A DNA stretch of 64,000 nt. Origin: Caedimonas sp. GTDB lineage: Bacteria; Pseudomonadota; Alphaproteobacteria; Caedimonadales; Caedimonadaceae. The stretch spans positions 28,380 to 92,379 of the forward strand of contig JAEUKR010000047.1 in the NCBI GenBank assembly GCA_016794245.1, in the 5' to 3' direction. Both the position numbers and the translations under genes were made by a program. The notes below the pieces were generated by a model. That model did no database searches. It was not told where the DNA came from and was given only the letters and a program-made list of their open reading frames with translations. Below are positions 11,369-21,582 of this stretch, in pieces (the first letter of the stretch is position 1; each line of letters begins with the position of its first letter).

Positions 11369-12469
11369 TTAGACATTAAACCTGAAGTGGAAAATGTCGC
11401 CATCCTGAACAAGATACCCGCGTCCCTCCTGGCGCATTTTCCCGGCGGATTTGGCGCCTTGCTCACCGCCGCACTCAATATACGCCTCATAGGAAATGGT
11501 TTCAGCACAAATAAAACCGCGCTCGAAATCGCTATGAATAACCCCCGCAGCCTGGGGCGCCTTTCCTCCTTGAAAAATAGTCCAAGCATGAGCTTCCTTG
11601 GGACCCACCGTAAAAAAGGTCAGCAAATCCAGAAGACGATATCCCTCCCGAATCACTTGTGCAAGCCCTGTTTCAGGCAAGCCAAGGCTATCTAAAAACG
11701 CTTTTTTCTCTTCTTCTGAAGAAAGCGAAGCAATCTCTGATTCAATCGCTGCTGAAATGATGACATGACGCCCCCCTTCTTTCTGCGCAAAATTTTTCAC
11801 TTTTTCAGAAAAAGCATTACCGATTGCGGCTTCATCTTCGCGCACATTGCACACATAGAGGACAGGTTTGCCGGTCAGGAGCTGTAGTTGCCTGAACAAA
11901 GGTTTCTCTTCTTCTGAAATTTTAACAGATTGTGCAGGATATCCATCCTGTAAGACGGGCAGAATCTTCCTGATTAAATCTCTCAAGGCTATTGATTCCT
12001 TATCCCCGCTTTTCACTTTCCTGGCAAGATTCTCTTCGCGACGTTCCAGACTTTCCAGATCGGCAAGCATCAACTCAGTGGAAATAATCTCGGCGTCCCG
12101 AATGGGATCCACTCCCCCTTCCACATGGGTAATGTCTTCATCCTCAAAGCAACGCAGAACATGAATGATGGCATCCACTTCCCGAATATGGCCAAGAAAC
12201 TGATTTCCCAGTCCCTCTCCCTTGCTTGCCCCTCGGACGAGACCGGCGATGTCGACAAACTCAAGTTGTGTTCCAATAATTTTGACGGAGTTCGCAATGT
12301 TTGCAATTTTTTCCAGCCTTTCATCGGGAACCGCTACTTTCCCCACATTTGGCTCAATAGTGCAAAAGGGGTAATTTGCCGCTTCTGCGGCTGCTGTTGC
12401 AGTTAAGGCATTGAAAAGGGTCGATTTTCCAACATTTGGAAGCCCGACGATCCCACACTTGAATCCCAT
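11369..12469 (-). CDS. ychF: Redox-responsive ATPase YchF (Obg-related P-loop NTPase)
   Basis: A universally conserved ribosome-associated NTPase of the OBG family that prefers ATP. It starts MGFKCGIVGLPNVGKST with the P-loop GLPNVGKS at 8-15, has DIAGLVRGASKGEGLGNQFL as switch/G3, and the C-terminal TGS-like domain ends FRFNV. It has 366 residues, standard. It is the last gene of the minus-strand prs-rplY-pth-ychF group, 14 bases after pth. Confidence 0.96.
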   Translation of the reverse strand: MGFKCGIVGLPNVGKSTLFNALTATAAAEAANYPFCTIEPNVGKVAVPDERLEKIANIANSVKIIGTQLEFVDIAGLVRGASKGEGLGNQFLGHIREVDAIIHVLRCFEDEDITHVEGGVDPIRDAEIISTELMLADLESLERREENLARKVKSGDKESIALRDLIRKILPVLQDGYPAQSVKISEEEKPLFRQLQLLTGKPVLYVCNVREDEAAIGNAFSEKVKNFAQKEGGRHVIISAAIESEIASLSSEEEKKAFLDSLGLPETGLAQVIREGYRLLDLLTFFTVGPKEAHAWTIFQGGKAPQAAGVIHSDFERGFICAETISYEAYIECGGEQGAKSAGKMRQEGRGYLVQDGDIFHFRFNV

Positions 12470-12483
12470 GTGATTTGATTCCT

Positions 12484-13056
12484 TTATTGATTCTGAAGCC
12501 GAAGCGCTACATTATTGAGAAACCGCGGCATATCTTTCTGAACAAGAAAAGAGGCTTCCGCTGCCAACGCCTGCAACAAGGGAACAAGCCAGTTTTGCTC
12601 TTCCTGCGAAAAATTCTTCAGCACATGCGCATGAACCGCTTCTCGATGACCGGGATGACCAATACCAATACGCAAACGCCAATAATTTTGTCCCACATGA
12701 TGATCCAGGCTTTTGAGTCCGTTATGACCTCCTGCACTTCCCCCTTGCTTGATTCTGATTTTCCCTGGCGCCAGATCAATGTCATCATGGACGACAATAA
12801 TATTTTCAAGAGGAATCTTAAAGAAGTTTACAAATTCACTGACCGCGATACCCGACCGATTCATAAAATCCATCGGTTTTAAAAGAGCCACCTTCCAGGA
12901 ACCTATAGTCCCTTCAGATACAAGCGCTTCTCCGCGGCGCTTGAAAGCCGTGAAAGAAAAACTCTCGGCAATCACGTCAACGACCATAAAACCGGCATTG
13001 TGACGGTTTAGAGCATACTTTGCACCAGGATTGCCAAGACCAACGAGTACTATCAC
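12484..13056 (-). CDS. pth: Peptidyl-tRNA hydrolase
   Basis: Releases peptides from prematurely dropped peptidyl-tRNAs. It starts MIVLVGLGNPGAKYALNRHN with the catalytic His (residue 19) in NRHNAGFMVVD, and includes PMDFMNRSG, VHDDIDLAPGKIRIKQGGSAGGHNGL and RLRIGIGHP. The length, 190 residues, is typical. It lies between rplY and ychF in the conserved cluster. Confidence 0.96.
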   Translation of the reverse strand: MIVLVGLGNPGAKYALNRHNAGFMVVDVIAESFSFTAFKRRGEALVSEGTIGSWKVALLKPMDFMNRSGIAVSEFVNFFKIPLENIIVVHDDIDLAPGKIRIKQGGSAGGHNGLKSLDHHVGQNYWRLRIGIGHPGHREAVHAHVLKNFSQEEQNWLVPLLQALAAEASFLVQKDMPRFLNNVALRLQNQ

Positions 13057-13182
13057 GCCAAGCCTCTTTACAAAAACATACTCTCTTCATCACCCGCCAG
13101 ATTCAGATTGAAATAGGAAAACAGTCTTTTCCCGCCTGATGACTCTTGATTCTTTATTCCTGTTTCTCTGTTCTCTGTCTGT

Positions 13183-13818
13183 CTAAGCCTTTGAAGATGC
13201 AGCGCCACTTTTTTCGCCAGAGGCGCCTGTCGATTCTTCCTGAGCCAGTTTTGGCGCTACGATGGTTGCCACGGTGTTGTCTCTATCAGGATGGGTTATG
13301 GAAACACCTTCTGGAAGCTGAAGAACATCCGCATGAATGGTCGCCCCTATCTCCATATCGCTGAGGTCGATGGTGAGGTGTTCTGGAATATTGTCTGCTG
13401 AGCAGGTCACTTCGAGAGCATGCAAAACAATATTCAACAGTCCGCCTTGTTTAAGTCCTGGACACTTATTCTCATTCAGAAAGTGGAGGGGAACCGACAC
13501 ATGAATTTTCGTATTTTTACTGACACGCCAGAAATCGATATGCATCGGACGGTCTGTCACGGGATGAAGTTGTACGGCGCGAGCCAAGGTTCGTTCTTTT
13601 TTGCCATTGATGTCAAGTTCAAAAATCTTGCTATAGAAACTGCTATGTCTTAAGCCTTTTTCTACATCGCGCGGGTCAACCATAAGAGGAATGTTTTCTT
13701 TATCCCCTCCATACAGGATGCCCGGAATCATGCCAGAGCGACGCAACGATCGGGAAGCGCCCCCTCCTGTTTGAGTTCTGACTTGTACTTTAAATGCTTC
13801 TACGGTTGACATTTCCAA
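13183..13818 (-). CDS. rplY: Ribosomal protein L25 (Ctc/TL5 form)
   Basis: Binds 5S rRNA in the large ribosomal subunit. It is the long two-domain form (211 residues): an N-terminal L25 domain (TGGGASRSLRRSGMIPGILYGG), then the TL5/Ctc C-terminal beta domain to about residue 185, then a low-complexity Ser/Ala/Gly tail. It lies between prs and pth, its usual position. Confidence 0.94.
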   Translation of the reverse strand: MEMSTVEAFKVQVRTQTGGGASRSLRRSGMIPGILYGGDKENIPLMVDPRDVEKGLRHSSFYSKIFELDINGKKERTLARAVQLHPVTDRPMHIDFWRVSKNTKIHVSVPLHFLNENKCPGLKQGGLLNIVLHALEVTCSADNIPEHLTIDLSDMEIGATIHADVLQLPEGVSITHPDRDNTVATIVAPKLAQEESTGASGEKSGAASSKA

Positions 13819-13842
13819 CTCCTTACTTAAACGAATTCAGGC

Positions 13843-13972
13843 TATATTCTTTGCCTCTCGAAATCCCGGAGCCTGGATATCAGGACTCGTTCCGCACACC
13901 ACTTATAGGTGGTACACTAGCGGGACTTGCCGCTCGTCCGCCTGCCCGAATTTCGTAATCATTTGGCTATAT
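13843..13972. repeat. Family A palindromic repeat, full copy (reverse orientation)
   Basis: Starts TATTCTTTGCCTCTCGAAAT and ends CGTAATCATTTGGCTATAT, the family A termini. The inner GGACTTGCCGCTCGTCCGCC is shared with other full copies. It also contains a small hairpin, CACTTATAGGTGGTA. It separates prs from rplY. Confidence 0.65.
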
Positions 13973-14026
13973 TTTCAACATATCCCTATTTACACGCTTT
14001 CCGGATCGGTGCGCAAGCTCTTTTGA

Positions 14027-14959
14027 TCAATCGAACAAAACGGAAACGGATCTCTCCTCAGAAATACGTTTGATAGCCTCTGCCAACAGCGGCGCGATCG
14101 AAAGAAAACGAATTTTTGAGCAATTCATGACCTCCTCGCATCCTTGAATGCTGTCCGTTGCAACGATCTGATGAATGGGGGAAGCCATAATTCTTTCAAC
14201 GGCTGGACTTGATAAAACTCCATGCGTAACATAGGCTCTGACCGACAGGGCGCCGGCCTCTCTCAAGGCATCCGAGGCATTGCAGAGCGTTCCGGCTGTA
14301 TCGACGATATCATCCACGAGAATAAGGTCGCGTCCTTTGACGTCACCGATGATGTTGACTACCTCCGACACGCCAGGGCGTTCCCGCCTTTTATCAATGA
14401 TCGCCAGATCCCCGTCAATTCGCTTGGCAATTGATCGCGCACGTCCTACGCCCCCGATATCCGGCGAAACAACCATGACGTTCCCTCTGCCATATTCTTT
14501 CAGGATATCCTGACTGAAAACGGGCGAGGCAAACAGATTATCGAGGGGAATGTCAAAAAACCCCTGGATTTGGGCTGAATGCAAATCAAAAGTAAGGACA
14601 CGGCTTGCCCCTGCAACCGTAATCAGATTGGCCGTCAACTTGGCTGAGACGGGAGAACGGGGACTTGTCTTGCGATCCTGGCGCGCATATCCGTAATAAG
14701 GAAGAACGGCCGTGATGCGACGCGCCGATCCTCGTTTAAGCGCATCCAGCATAATCAGCAATTCCATGAGATGATCATTCGCCGGATAAGACGTCGATTG
14801 AATCACAAACACATCTTCGCCACGGACATTCTCCAGTATTTCCACAAAAACTTCCTTGTCGGAGAAGCGTTTGATAGAGGCTTGCGCCAGAGGTACGCCC
14901 AGGATGCGCGCAACGGCGTCGGACAGAGGAACGTTAGAGTTGCCACTAAGAATTTTCAT
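14027..14959 (-). CDS. prs: Ribose-phosphate pyrophosphokinase
   Basis: Makes PRPP from ribose 5-phosphate and ATP for purine, pyrimidine, His and Trp synthesis. It has [10 protein letters not shown] and [10 protein letters not shown] for ATP binding, [29 protein letters not shown] and the PRPP loop [16 protein letters not shown] 14959 (310 residues, MKILSGNSN) is preferred over the in-frame TTG at 14980, with GGAA about 11 bases ahead. First gene of the group. Confidence 0.95.
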   Translation of the reverse strand: MKILSGNSNVPLSDAVARILGVPLAQASIKRFSDKEVFVEILENVRGEDVFVIQSTSYPANDHLMELLIMLDALKRGSARRITAVLPYYGYARQDRKTSPRSPVSAKLTANLITVAGASRVLTFDLHSAQIQGFFDIPLDNLFASPVFSQDILKEYGRGNVMVVSPDIGGVGRARSIAKRIDGDLAIIDKRRERPGVSEVVNIIGDVKGRDLILVDDIVDTAGTLCNASDALREAGALSVRAYVTHGVLSSPAVERIMASPIHQIVATDSIQGCEEVMNCSKIRFLSIAPLLAEAIKRISEERSVSVLFD

Positions 14960-14992
14960 CGTATTCAGTATTCCGTTCAATCAAAAACTGTT

Positions 14993-15120
14993 CTGCCCAA
15001 AGGATTTCAAAATGCGGGGTAGCGGACGCGCGGCAAGTCGCACACAGCTTAGGCATAAACAGACGTGCAGGACGAAAGCCCGATGTCCAACGCCCCCGGA
15101 TTTTGAAAGGCAAAGGGTAT
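14993..15120. repeat. Family A palindromic repeat, best-preserved full copy
   Basis: Left terminus TGCCCAAAGGATTTCAAAAT, right terminus GGATTTTGAAAGGCAAAGGG followed by TAT. These are imperfect inverted repeats of each other. Interior landmarks are GCGGCAAGTCGCACAC, GCAGGACGAAAGCCCGATG and TCCAACGCCCCCGG. It can serve as the reference copy of the family. Confidence 0.8.
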
Positions 15121-15210
15121 TGTTGAGAAAATTTATCAGCCGGACGCGTTTGTGTAAATCATCTTATTGCAAACAAGCGGAACTGCGTTTACACTTTCGA
15201 GATGTTATGT

Positions 15211-15240
15211 TATAGCCAGATTTTGAAAAGCGAAGGATAT
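15211..15240 (+). repeat. Family A repeat, right-half fragment
   Basis: CCAGATTTTGAAAAGCGAAGG then ATAT matches the right terminus only. It lies just upstream of the binding-protein gene, whose open frame extends into it without being real coding sequence. Confidence 0.6.
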
Positions 15241-15261
15241 ATTAACTTGACCGGACGAGCA

Positions 15262-16038
15262 ATGTATAACTTAAAATTCAAAATGACAGGCTTGCTGGCG
15301 GGGATTCTTCTAGTTCTCAATTTGGCAGCTTGCGGCGAATCAGAGCAAAGCGCCGATCAAAAGACGACGCTGATCCTGGCAACATCGGGCGACAATCCTC
15401 CATTTGAATTTCACGATACAAGCGATGGCAAAGACGAGATAGTAGGGGCCGATATTGACCTTGCCCATGCTCTTGCCGATGAACTTGGCGTAAGGCTTGA
15501 AATCAAGGATATGGATTTCAATAGTCTGATTCCTGCGCTTCAGGCACATCGCGCTGATTTTGTCATGGCGTTAATGACGCCTACCGAAGAACGCAAAAGA
15601 AATGTTTCTTTCTCGGATAGTTATTTCATCGCCCGCCTGGCTGTCGTCACGTTAAAAAATAAGACGATCAATCATGAAGAGAGCCTGGAAAGTAAAAAAA
15701 TCGGCGTTCAACTGGGATCCAACAATGAACGGGTCGCGAAGAAACTTGCAAACAAAATCAAAGACCTGAATATTATTTCCCTGAACAAACTGGGAGAGTT
15801 GATCCAGGAAGTTCGCACTGGTCGTATTGATGGTGTTTTGGTGGAGGCAACACCGGCGAAAGCTTACGTTGAGGCTCACGAGGATCTGGATTATCGCCTC
15901 CTCGAAGAACATCAATCAAACTTTGCCGTTGCATTTCCTAAAAATTCTCCTTGGATAGAAAGATTTAACGAAGCTCTAAAAAAACTGAAATCCCGGGGCA
16001 AACTTGAAGAAATCATGCGCAAGTGGCTCAAAGAATAG
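15262..16038 (+). CDS. Amino-acid ABC transporter, substrate-binding lipoprotein
   Basis: A periplasmic binding protein of family 3 (polar amino acids). It has a lipoprotein signal with lipobox LAAC (Cys24), the pattern PPFEFHD, GADIDLAHALADELGV, DFNSLIPALQAHRADFVMA and GVQLGSNNE typical of glutamine/arginine-type proteins. From ATG 15262 it has 258 residues; the frame is open upstream through a half repeat, but that part is not a signal peptide. It is followed by its permease and ATPase, forming a complete importer. Exact substrate unknown. Confidence 0.9.
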   Translation: MYNLKFKMTGLLAGILLVLNLAACGESEQSADQKTTLILATSGDNPPFEFHDTSDGKDEIVGADIDLAHALADELGVRLEIKDMDFNSLIPALQAHRADFVMALMTPTEERKRNVSFSDSYFIARLAVVTLKNKTINHEESLESKKIGVQLGSNNERVAKKLANKIKDLNIISLNKLGELIQEVRTGRIDGVLVEATPAKAYVEAHEDLDYRLLEEHQSNFAVAFPKNSPWIERFNEALKKLKSRGKLEEIMRKWLKE

Positions 16039-16081
16039 GCATTCCTTCAATACTCACAACTCATACTGAATCAAGATTATT

Positions 16082-16741
16082 ATGAAGCTGGATTTTTTAC
16101 AAATCATGCCCTCGCTTCCCTTTATCCTGGAGGGAGCGATCGTGACGCTAAAATATACGGTTTTATCTGTATTTTTTGGCTTCCTCATAGGGGGCGCTCT
16201 GGGATTGATGAAAGTTTCCCATCTGCGTTTTCTGGAAATTTTCGCACGAGTTTATACCTCTATTTTTCGAGGGACACCCCTTCTTGTGCAGCTTATGTTT
16301 GTGTATTTTGCCCTTCCCCAGATCATCAACTATAAAATCACCGCCTTTGAAGCAGGTGTGTTGGCTTTTTCATTAAACTCAGGCGCTTATGTGTCGGAAA
16401 TTATCCGTTCAGGCATCCTGTCTGTGGATCGAGGTCAATTTGAAGCGGCAGCCTCACTTGGCATTAGCTATTTCTTGACGATGAAAGATATTATCCTGCC
16501 TCAGACTATTAAAAATATCCTGCCGGCCCTTGTCAATGAAACCGTCAATCTTTTAAAGGAATCTGCTTTGGTCTCAACAATTGGAGAGATGGATTTATTG
16601 CGGCGCGCCAATACTATCGCTGCGGAGAAATATATTTACTTTGAGCCCCTTTTGATCGTGGCGGTTATTTATTATTTGCTGGTGGTAACGCTTTCCTGTT
16701 TTGCCAACATCCTTGAAGTCAGGTTGCGTCGCCATGATTAA
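16082..16741 (+). CDS. Amino-acid ABC transporter permease (HisM/GlnP family)
   Basis: An inner-membrane permease of 219 residues with about five transmembrane helices. The EAA loop reads EAAASLGISYFLTMKDIILPQ, and the N-terminal RGTPLLVQLMFVYFALPQ is a family hallmark. Its stop overlaps the start of the ATPase gene by 8 bases. One permease gene probably forms a homodimer. Confidence 0.93.
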   Translation: MKLDFLQIMPSLPFILEGAIVTLKYTVLSVFFGFLIGGALGLMKVSHLRFLEIFARVYTSIFRGTPLLVQLMFVYFALPQIINYKITAFEAGVLAFSLNSGAYVSEIIRSGILSVDRGQFEAAASLGISYFLTMKDIILPQTIKNILPALVNETVNLLKESALVSTIGEMDLLRRANTIAAEKYIYFEPLLIVAVIYYLLVVTLSCFANILEVRLRRHD

Positions 16742-17459
16742 GCTAAAGAATCTCTATAAATCGTTCCATCGACTTCAGGTATTGAAGGGAATTACAGCAA
16801 ACATTCGACAGGGAGAAGTCGTCTCCATTCTGGGACCCTCAGGCTCAGGAAAATCAACACTTTTGCGCTGTCTTAATCTTTTAGAACAACCTTCTTCGGG
16901 GCAAGTCATCATCAATGGTCAGGATATTACGAACCCCAAGTGCGATATTCGTCTGGTTCGCCAAAAAGTCGGCATGGTGTTCCAGCATTTTCATCTTTTT
17001 CCGCATATGAGCGTGTTGGAAAATCTGACCTATGCGCCGATCCATATATTAAAGGTTGAAGAACAAAAAGCGCGCGCCAGGGCTGAACATTTGCTGGAAC
17101 GCGTCGGACTTGTGGACAAAACAAATGTCTATCCTTCCAAACTTTCGGGCGGACAGAAACAACGCGTGGCTATTGCGCGGGCACTTGCCATGAATCCTGA
17201 AATTATTTTGTTCGATGAGCCTACCTCTGCCCTTGATCCTGAAATGGTCAAGGAAGTCCTCGCCGTCATTCAGGATTTGGCAACGCAACACACCATGACG
17301 CTAGCTATCGTGACCCATGAAATGAATTTTGCCAAGGAAGTGTCGGATACGATCTGGTTTCTTGACGAAGGAGAATTGCTGGAAATAGCAGAACCAAAGC
17401 ATTTTTTTACAACACCTCAAACAGCGCGCGCTCAAAAATTTCTTGATATGGTTCTTTAA
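16734..17459 (+). CDS. Amino-acid ABC transporter ATP-binding protein (GlnQ/HisP family)
   Basis: The cytoplasmic ATPase of the importer, 241 residues. It has Walker [11 protein letters not shown]-loop [11 protein letters not shown], signature [17 protein letters not shown], Walker [15 protein letters not shown] and H-loop IVTHEM. The real start is ATG 16734 ([11 protein letters not shown]), inside the end of the permease gene. Confidence 0.95.
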   Translation: MIKLKNLYKSFHRLQVLKGITANIRQGEVVSILGPSGSGKSTLLRCLNLLEQPSSGQVIINGQDITNPKCDIRLVRQKVGMVFQHFHLFPHMSVLENLTYAPIHILKVEEQKARARAEHLLERVGLVDKTNVYPSKLSGGQKQRVAIARALAMNPEIILFDEPTSALDPEMVKEVLAVIQDLATQHTMTLAIVTHEMNFAKEVSDTIWFLDEGELLEIAEPKHFFTTPQTARAQKFLDMVL

Positions 17460-17508
17460 CGGTGGTTGTGGTTTGGTTGTCTCAAGGATTGATACAAGAG
17501 ACTCTGGC

Positions 17509-17533
17509 GCAGATTTTGAAAGGTGAAGGGTAT
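17509..17533 (+). repeat. Family A repeat, right-half fragment
   Basis: CAGATTTTGAAAGGTGAAGG followed by GTAT matches the right terminus. It lies between the convergent importer and histidine-kinase genes. Confidence 0.6.
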
Positions 17534-17574
17534 AAAAGCCCTACAAGGGGATATATGATGCCTGGCGTTATGCT

Positions 17575-19737
17575 TTAAGGCTCTATCGGAAGCGTAATGA
17601 CGAATTCTGTATATTTTCCGATTCTTGAGTTCACTGTGAATGTTCCATGATGCTGTCTGGTGATAATTTCATAAGACAAAGAAAGACCAAGCCCTGTGCC
17701 ACTGCCCGTAGGCTTGGTCGTAAAAAAGGGATCAAAGATGTTCTTGCGTATTTTCTCTGAGATGACAGGGCCATTATCCCGAATTTTGATGATGACGTCC
17801 CCTCCTTCTTGTCGGGTCTCCAGATGAATTTGTGATTCAAACGAAGCGTTTGCGGCAATTTTCTTTTGATAGAGAGCATAGCAGGCATTGTTGACAACAT
17901 TCAGGATAACGCGTCCCAACTCCTGACGATAGACTTTAAGCAGAGGCAAATGGGGATCCAGATTTTTCACAATTTCAGGAATAATTCCCTGTTGGTGAAG
18001 TCCTGAAATCGCAAGAAGCGTATTTTCCTCTATCAGCTGGTTAATATCCGTTTCTTCCAACTGCTCTGTTCCTCCCCGCGCGTGCATCAACATTGTCCGG
18101 ATAATCGCATCGGCACGTTTGCCATGATCTTTGATGCGTTGCAGGTTGTGGGTCAAGCTATAGAGGATATCCGTCACTTGAGGGTGTTCGTTTTTTGTAT
18201 TCTCTTTAATCAATGAAGCAAGCTCGACGAGATATTCTTGCGACAGTTCCGCAAAATTAATCACGTAATTGAGCGGATTCTTGATTTCATGCGCGATCCC
18301 TGCCGTCAAGGCGCCCAAACCCGCAAGCTTTTCCTGCACGATCATTTGATCCTGGGCTTTATTCAGATCACCGAGCGCTTTTGTCAAGGCCTTGTTTTTG
18401 TTTGAGAGTTCCCGCGTTCGATCATGCACGATGGCATCAAGTTCGCGTATATTCAATTCCAGGCGCTCGACTAAAATCCTGTTCTCATGAAATACTCGAT
18501 CAACGGCGTTAAACCATGGAGACCAGGGTTCCGAGATATCTTTATATCCCTCTTTCCCCTCACGCGCACGACTTGCAATAAAATAAACCAGCCTGTACGC
18601 CGGGTGAATAAATTCCTGTGCAATCAGCGAGTTCGCCCCTCTTAAAATAACAATTGCAAATATAATCAGGAACAGAACGCCCGGGACTATCTCTTCAAGT
18701 GTTGCCATGAAAATATCTGAACAAGACACATAATAAATTAAAGTCCAGGGCGCATAACGTGACTTGACTTGAAAAACCCAATATTGCCCCAATCGAGACA
18801 ATTCTTTGCGCGGAAGTTTATTGACCTCTTCGAGATTTAACTCAGAAGGAAAGGTCTGTCGAGTTTTGACAATAATCGCGTTGCCTGAATTTCCAAAATT
18901 CGTGTCCGCAATGATCGTCTCATAATTGTTGACAACCAGCAAACGCCCGTAAGAATTGGTAATCCCTGAGATAAAATCGCTGATGGCTTCCAGTGTAAAA
19001 TCAATACCAACAACCCCCAGGAATTTTTCTTGCTGATAGATGGGCGCAATACAGGTTACCATCAACTGTCCGCCGTTTTTTCCCGCGTAAACGTCTGACC
19101 AGCTCAGATGACCATAGGGAAGGCGAAAAATACTCAAATCAGCCAAAAACCGGCTTTTAAGTCTATTTTGAGACCATTTGAATTTTGTTGAAGGTTTCCA
19201 GGGAAAATGATTTTCAAACCCGGCATCGGATACATAATAGAGAGAAGTAACAGCTTTAATATTTTTCCTGATGGCTCGAAATTGTGGATTTAAATTAAAC
19301 GCCATTTCAATTTCCCGCTTTTGATCAATTGTCAGATCCGAAAGACGTCCCTGCCCCACAAGATTTCCCACCAGCTCTTTATCAGGCGCTTCATCCAGAT
19401 GGTAATACGTTCCATCAGAACTTTCTTGCAATCCATAAGGCAACACGGGTTGATCCCTCAAGGTCATCGCCAGAGAATCCTGAGCTTGCGTTTGCAGCGC
19501 ATGAACGGCATCAGCCCGAATCCGAATCAGATAGTTCAGGGCTTGGGATTGCTCGCGCAGTCGCAATTGAAGATAATTGAGGCGCGAAGCATGATTTTCC
19601 CTGAATAATAAGCCAAAGAGGAGGCAGGCGCAAAAAATCACAACGCCATAGGTGAGGAGAATGATTTTATTAAAGCGCGAAAAAAAAGCAAGCTGCTCTG
19701 CTTTGGTAATATTCGCGGGTGTGGTTTGGATCGTCAC
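17575..19737 (-). CDS. Membrane sensor histidine kinase with extracytoplasmic Cache-type domain
   Basis: A 720-residue sensor. Helix 1 (about 29-48) and helix 2 (about 350-372) bracket a periplasmic Cache-like domain; a coiled coil (about 420-470) leads to the phospho-acceptor His483 in [14 protein letters not shown]. The ATPase domain has the N-box VVNNACYAL (about 614-622), DNG at about 654-656 and GSGTGLGLS at about 678-686. The GTG start overlaps the phaC stop by 4 bases, so it is co-translated with the PHA synthase. No response regulator is present in the window. The signal is unknown. Confidence 0.9.
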   Translation of the reverse strand: MTIQTTPANITKAEQLAFFSRFNKIILLTYGVVIFCACLLFGLLFRENHASRLNYLQLRLREQSQALNYLIRIRADAVHALQTQAQDSLAMTLRDQPVLPYGLQESSDGTYYHLDEAPDKELVGNLVGQGRLSDLTIDQKREIEMAFNLNPQFRAIRKNIKAVTSLYYVSDAGFENHFPWKPSTKFKWSQNRLKSRFLADLSIFRLPYGHLSWSDVYAGKNGGQLMVTCIAPIYQQEKFLGVVGIDFTLEAISDFISGITNSYGRLLVVNNYETIIADTNFGNSGNAIIVKTRQTFPSELNLEEVNKLPRKELSRLGQYWVFQVKSRYAPWTLIYYVSCSDIFMATLEEIVPGVLFLIIFAIVILRGANSLIAQEFIHPAYRLVYFIASRAREGKEGYKDISEPWSPWFNAVDRVFHENRILVERLELNIRELDAIVHDRTRELSNKNKALTKALGDLNKAQDQMIVQEKLAGLGALTAGIAHEIKNPLNYVINFAELSQEYLVELASLIKENTKNEHPQVTDILYSLTHNLQRIKDHGKRADAIIRTMLMHARGGTEQLEETDINQLIEENTLLAISGLHQQGIIPEIVKNLDPHLPLLKVYRQELGRVILNVVNNACYALYQKKIAANASFESQIHLETRQEGGDVIIKIRDNGPVISEKIRKNIFDPFFTTKPTGSGTGLGLSLSYEIITRQHHGTFTVNSRIGKYTEFVITLPIEP

Positions 19738-21554
19738 CCTCCCTTTTTCATAACGTACCTCCCTGGCGCGTCTTCAAGAACAGGAAAGGTGATCGAGCCT
19801 GGAGGACGCGCATCAATTTTAGATCCCAGATAAGGGGCGATCCATGCGCTCCAATCATTCCACCACGAGCCGGGATGTGACGTTGCTTTCTCCAGCCAGT
19901 CCGCAGGATTCTCCGGATGCTCGTCATATGTCCAGTAGCGATACTTACGGGCTTTCGGATGATTGAAGACACCGGCGATATGTCCTGAATCCCCCAGTAC
20001 AAATCGGGTAGGTCCTTTAAAGACATGTGTACCCGCATACCCACAATGCCATGGCGCAATGTGATCATCGTGAGTATTCAAGATATACGTAGGAGCTTTA
20101 ATTTTCGTGAGATCAATCGGCTTGCCTTGCATCACCAGTTTACCGGGCTGTATAAGATGATTTCCTAAAAACACCTCACGCAAATAATAGATGTACATGG
20201 CTGTGGGAAGATTTGTGGAATCTGAATTCCAGTACAGAAGATCGAAAGCTGCCGGCTCTTCACCGAGAAGATAATTATTAATAACAAACCACCAAATTAG
20301 ATCATTCGCCCTCAATAAATTAAAGGTTCGCGCCAGGAATTTCCCTTCCATATAGCCCTTGGCTTTCATGCGCTCTTCAAGAGTCGTCAGTTGATCTTCA
20401 TCAATAAAAACATTCAAATCTCCTGAATTTTTAAAATCGAACAAACTTGCAAAATACGTTATTGAGGAAAAGGGGGATTTTTTCTCCAATGCCCGATAAG
20501 CGGCGTAACAGGAAAGTATCGTGCCGCCGATACAAAAGCCGACCGCATTCAAAAGCGAATGCCTGGTTACGTCCTGGATAACGCGAACAGCGCTGCCCAC
20601 CCCCTCGAACACATAGTCTTCAAACGTTTTGGCCGCCAGTTCCTGATCAGGATTCACCCACGAAATCGTAAAAAGTTGAATCCCTTGAGCCAAGCACCAC
20701 CGGATAAAAGAATTCTCCTCTCTCAAATCAAAGATATAATACTTGTTGATGCAGGGAGGGACGAGCAAAAGGGGCGCCTGATAAACCTGTCTGGTCAGGG
20801 GCAGATATTGAATAAGCTGGATCAAATCATTTTGAAATATGACTTTGCCGGGCGTCGTTGCAAGATTCCCCCCCAATTTAAAGGCGTCATAATCGACCAT
20901 TTTGATATTGAGACTCCCTTTTCCTTGCTCAATATCGCGTATGAAATTCTCCATTCCCTGCACGAGACTTTTTCCCCCTGAATCAATAATTTTCTGTAAC
21001 GCCTTGGGATTGGTCCACAGAAAATTGCCGGGGGCGAAAAAGTCAGTAAACTGACGGGTATAAAAATCAACTTTGTGCGCTGTGTCCTTGTCCAGCCCTT
21101 CGATGGAACGGGAAACCTTGCGCATCCAGCGATTCCACAGCAGATAAGATTGCTTAAGATAACTGAAGTAAGGATTTGCGTCCCAGAGAGGATCTTTAAA
21201 GCGATGATCCCCTTTACAAGGCGCGATAATATCCCCGGCGCGACTTTGACCGGCTTTGCTGAGCGTTGCGTCAAGCATACCGTTTCCAAGCTCGCCCAGG
21301 TCTTTCATATATTCCTGTGTCGCTTCCGCTATTTTCTCAGGATTGCCCATAAGTCTGGTTGCGGCTTCCCCATAGAGTTGAGCCACACGCCAAGGATTCA
21401 TCGGAAAAATGTCCTCAAAATCAAAGTTCTGATGATAGTCTGACTTATGTTGAAAAAGATTTTGCAACCGTATGCCCATTTGCATGAGCGCTTCTGTCAT
21501 TTGTAAAGGATCCAAAGGCTTCTCTTGTCCTTTTTCCTCAAGCTCTCTTAGCAT
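19734..21554 (-). CDS. phaC: Class I poly(3-hydroxyalkanoate) synthase
   Basis: Polymerises hydroxyacyl-CoA into PHA/PHB storage granules. It has the modified lipase box GFCIGG with catalytic Cys341, Asp497 in THDDHIAPW and His525 in GDSGHIAGVFNHP; NPYFSYLKQSYLLWNRW and the terminal WNDWSAWI are also typical. At 606 residues it is normal for class I. No phaA, phaB or phasin gene is adjacent; instead a histidine-kinase gene overlaps its stop. Confidence 0.95.
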   Translation of the reverse strand: MLRELEEKGQEKPLDPLQMTEALMQMGIRLQNLFQHKSDYHQNFDFEDIFPMNPWRVAQLYGEAATRLMGNPEKIAEATQEYMKDLGELGNGMLDATLSKAGQSRAGDIIAPCKGDHRFKDPLWDANPYFSYLKQSYLLWNRWMRKVSRSIEGLDKDTAHKVDFYTRQFTDFFAPGNFLWTNPKALQKIIDSGGKSLVQGMENFIRDIEQGKGSLNIKMVDYDAFKLGGNLATTPGKVIFQNDLIQLIQYLPLTRQVYQAPLLLVPPCINKYYIFDLREENSFIRWCLAQGIQLFTISWVNPDQELAAKTFEDYVFEGVGSAVRVIQDVTRHSLLNAVGFCIGGTILSCYAAYRALEKKSPFSSITYFASLFDFKNSGDLNVFIDEDQLTTLEERMKAKGYMEGKFLARTFNLLRANDLIWWFVINNYLLGEEPAAFDLLYWNSDSTNLPTAMYIYYLREVFLGNHLIQPGKLVMQGKPIDLTKIKAPTYILNTHDDHIAPWHCGYAGTHVFKGPTRFVLGDSGHIAGVFNHPKARKYRYWTYDEHPENPADWLEKATSHPGSWWNDWSAWIAPYLGSKIDARPPGSITFPVLEDAPGRYVMKKGG

Positions 21555-21582
21555 TGTCTTCCCTGTTATGTTAACAACGATT

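Larger units (their letters stand above)
14960..15261. other. Intergenic region between divergent prs and the ABC importer
   Basis: About 300 bases with no coding sequence. It holds one full family A repeat, one half repeat, and presumably the promoters of both flanking units. I cannot assign promoter boxes with confidence. Confidence 0.6.
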
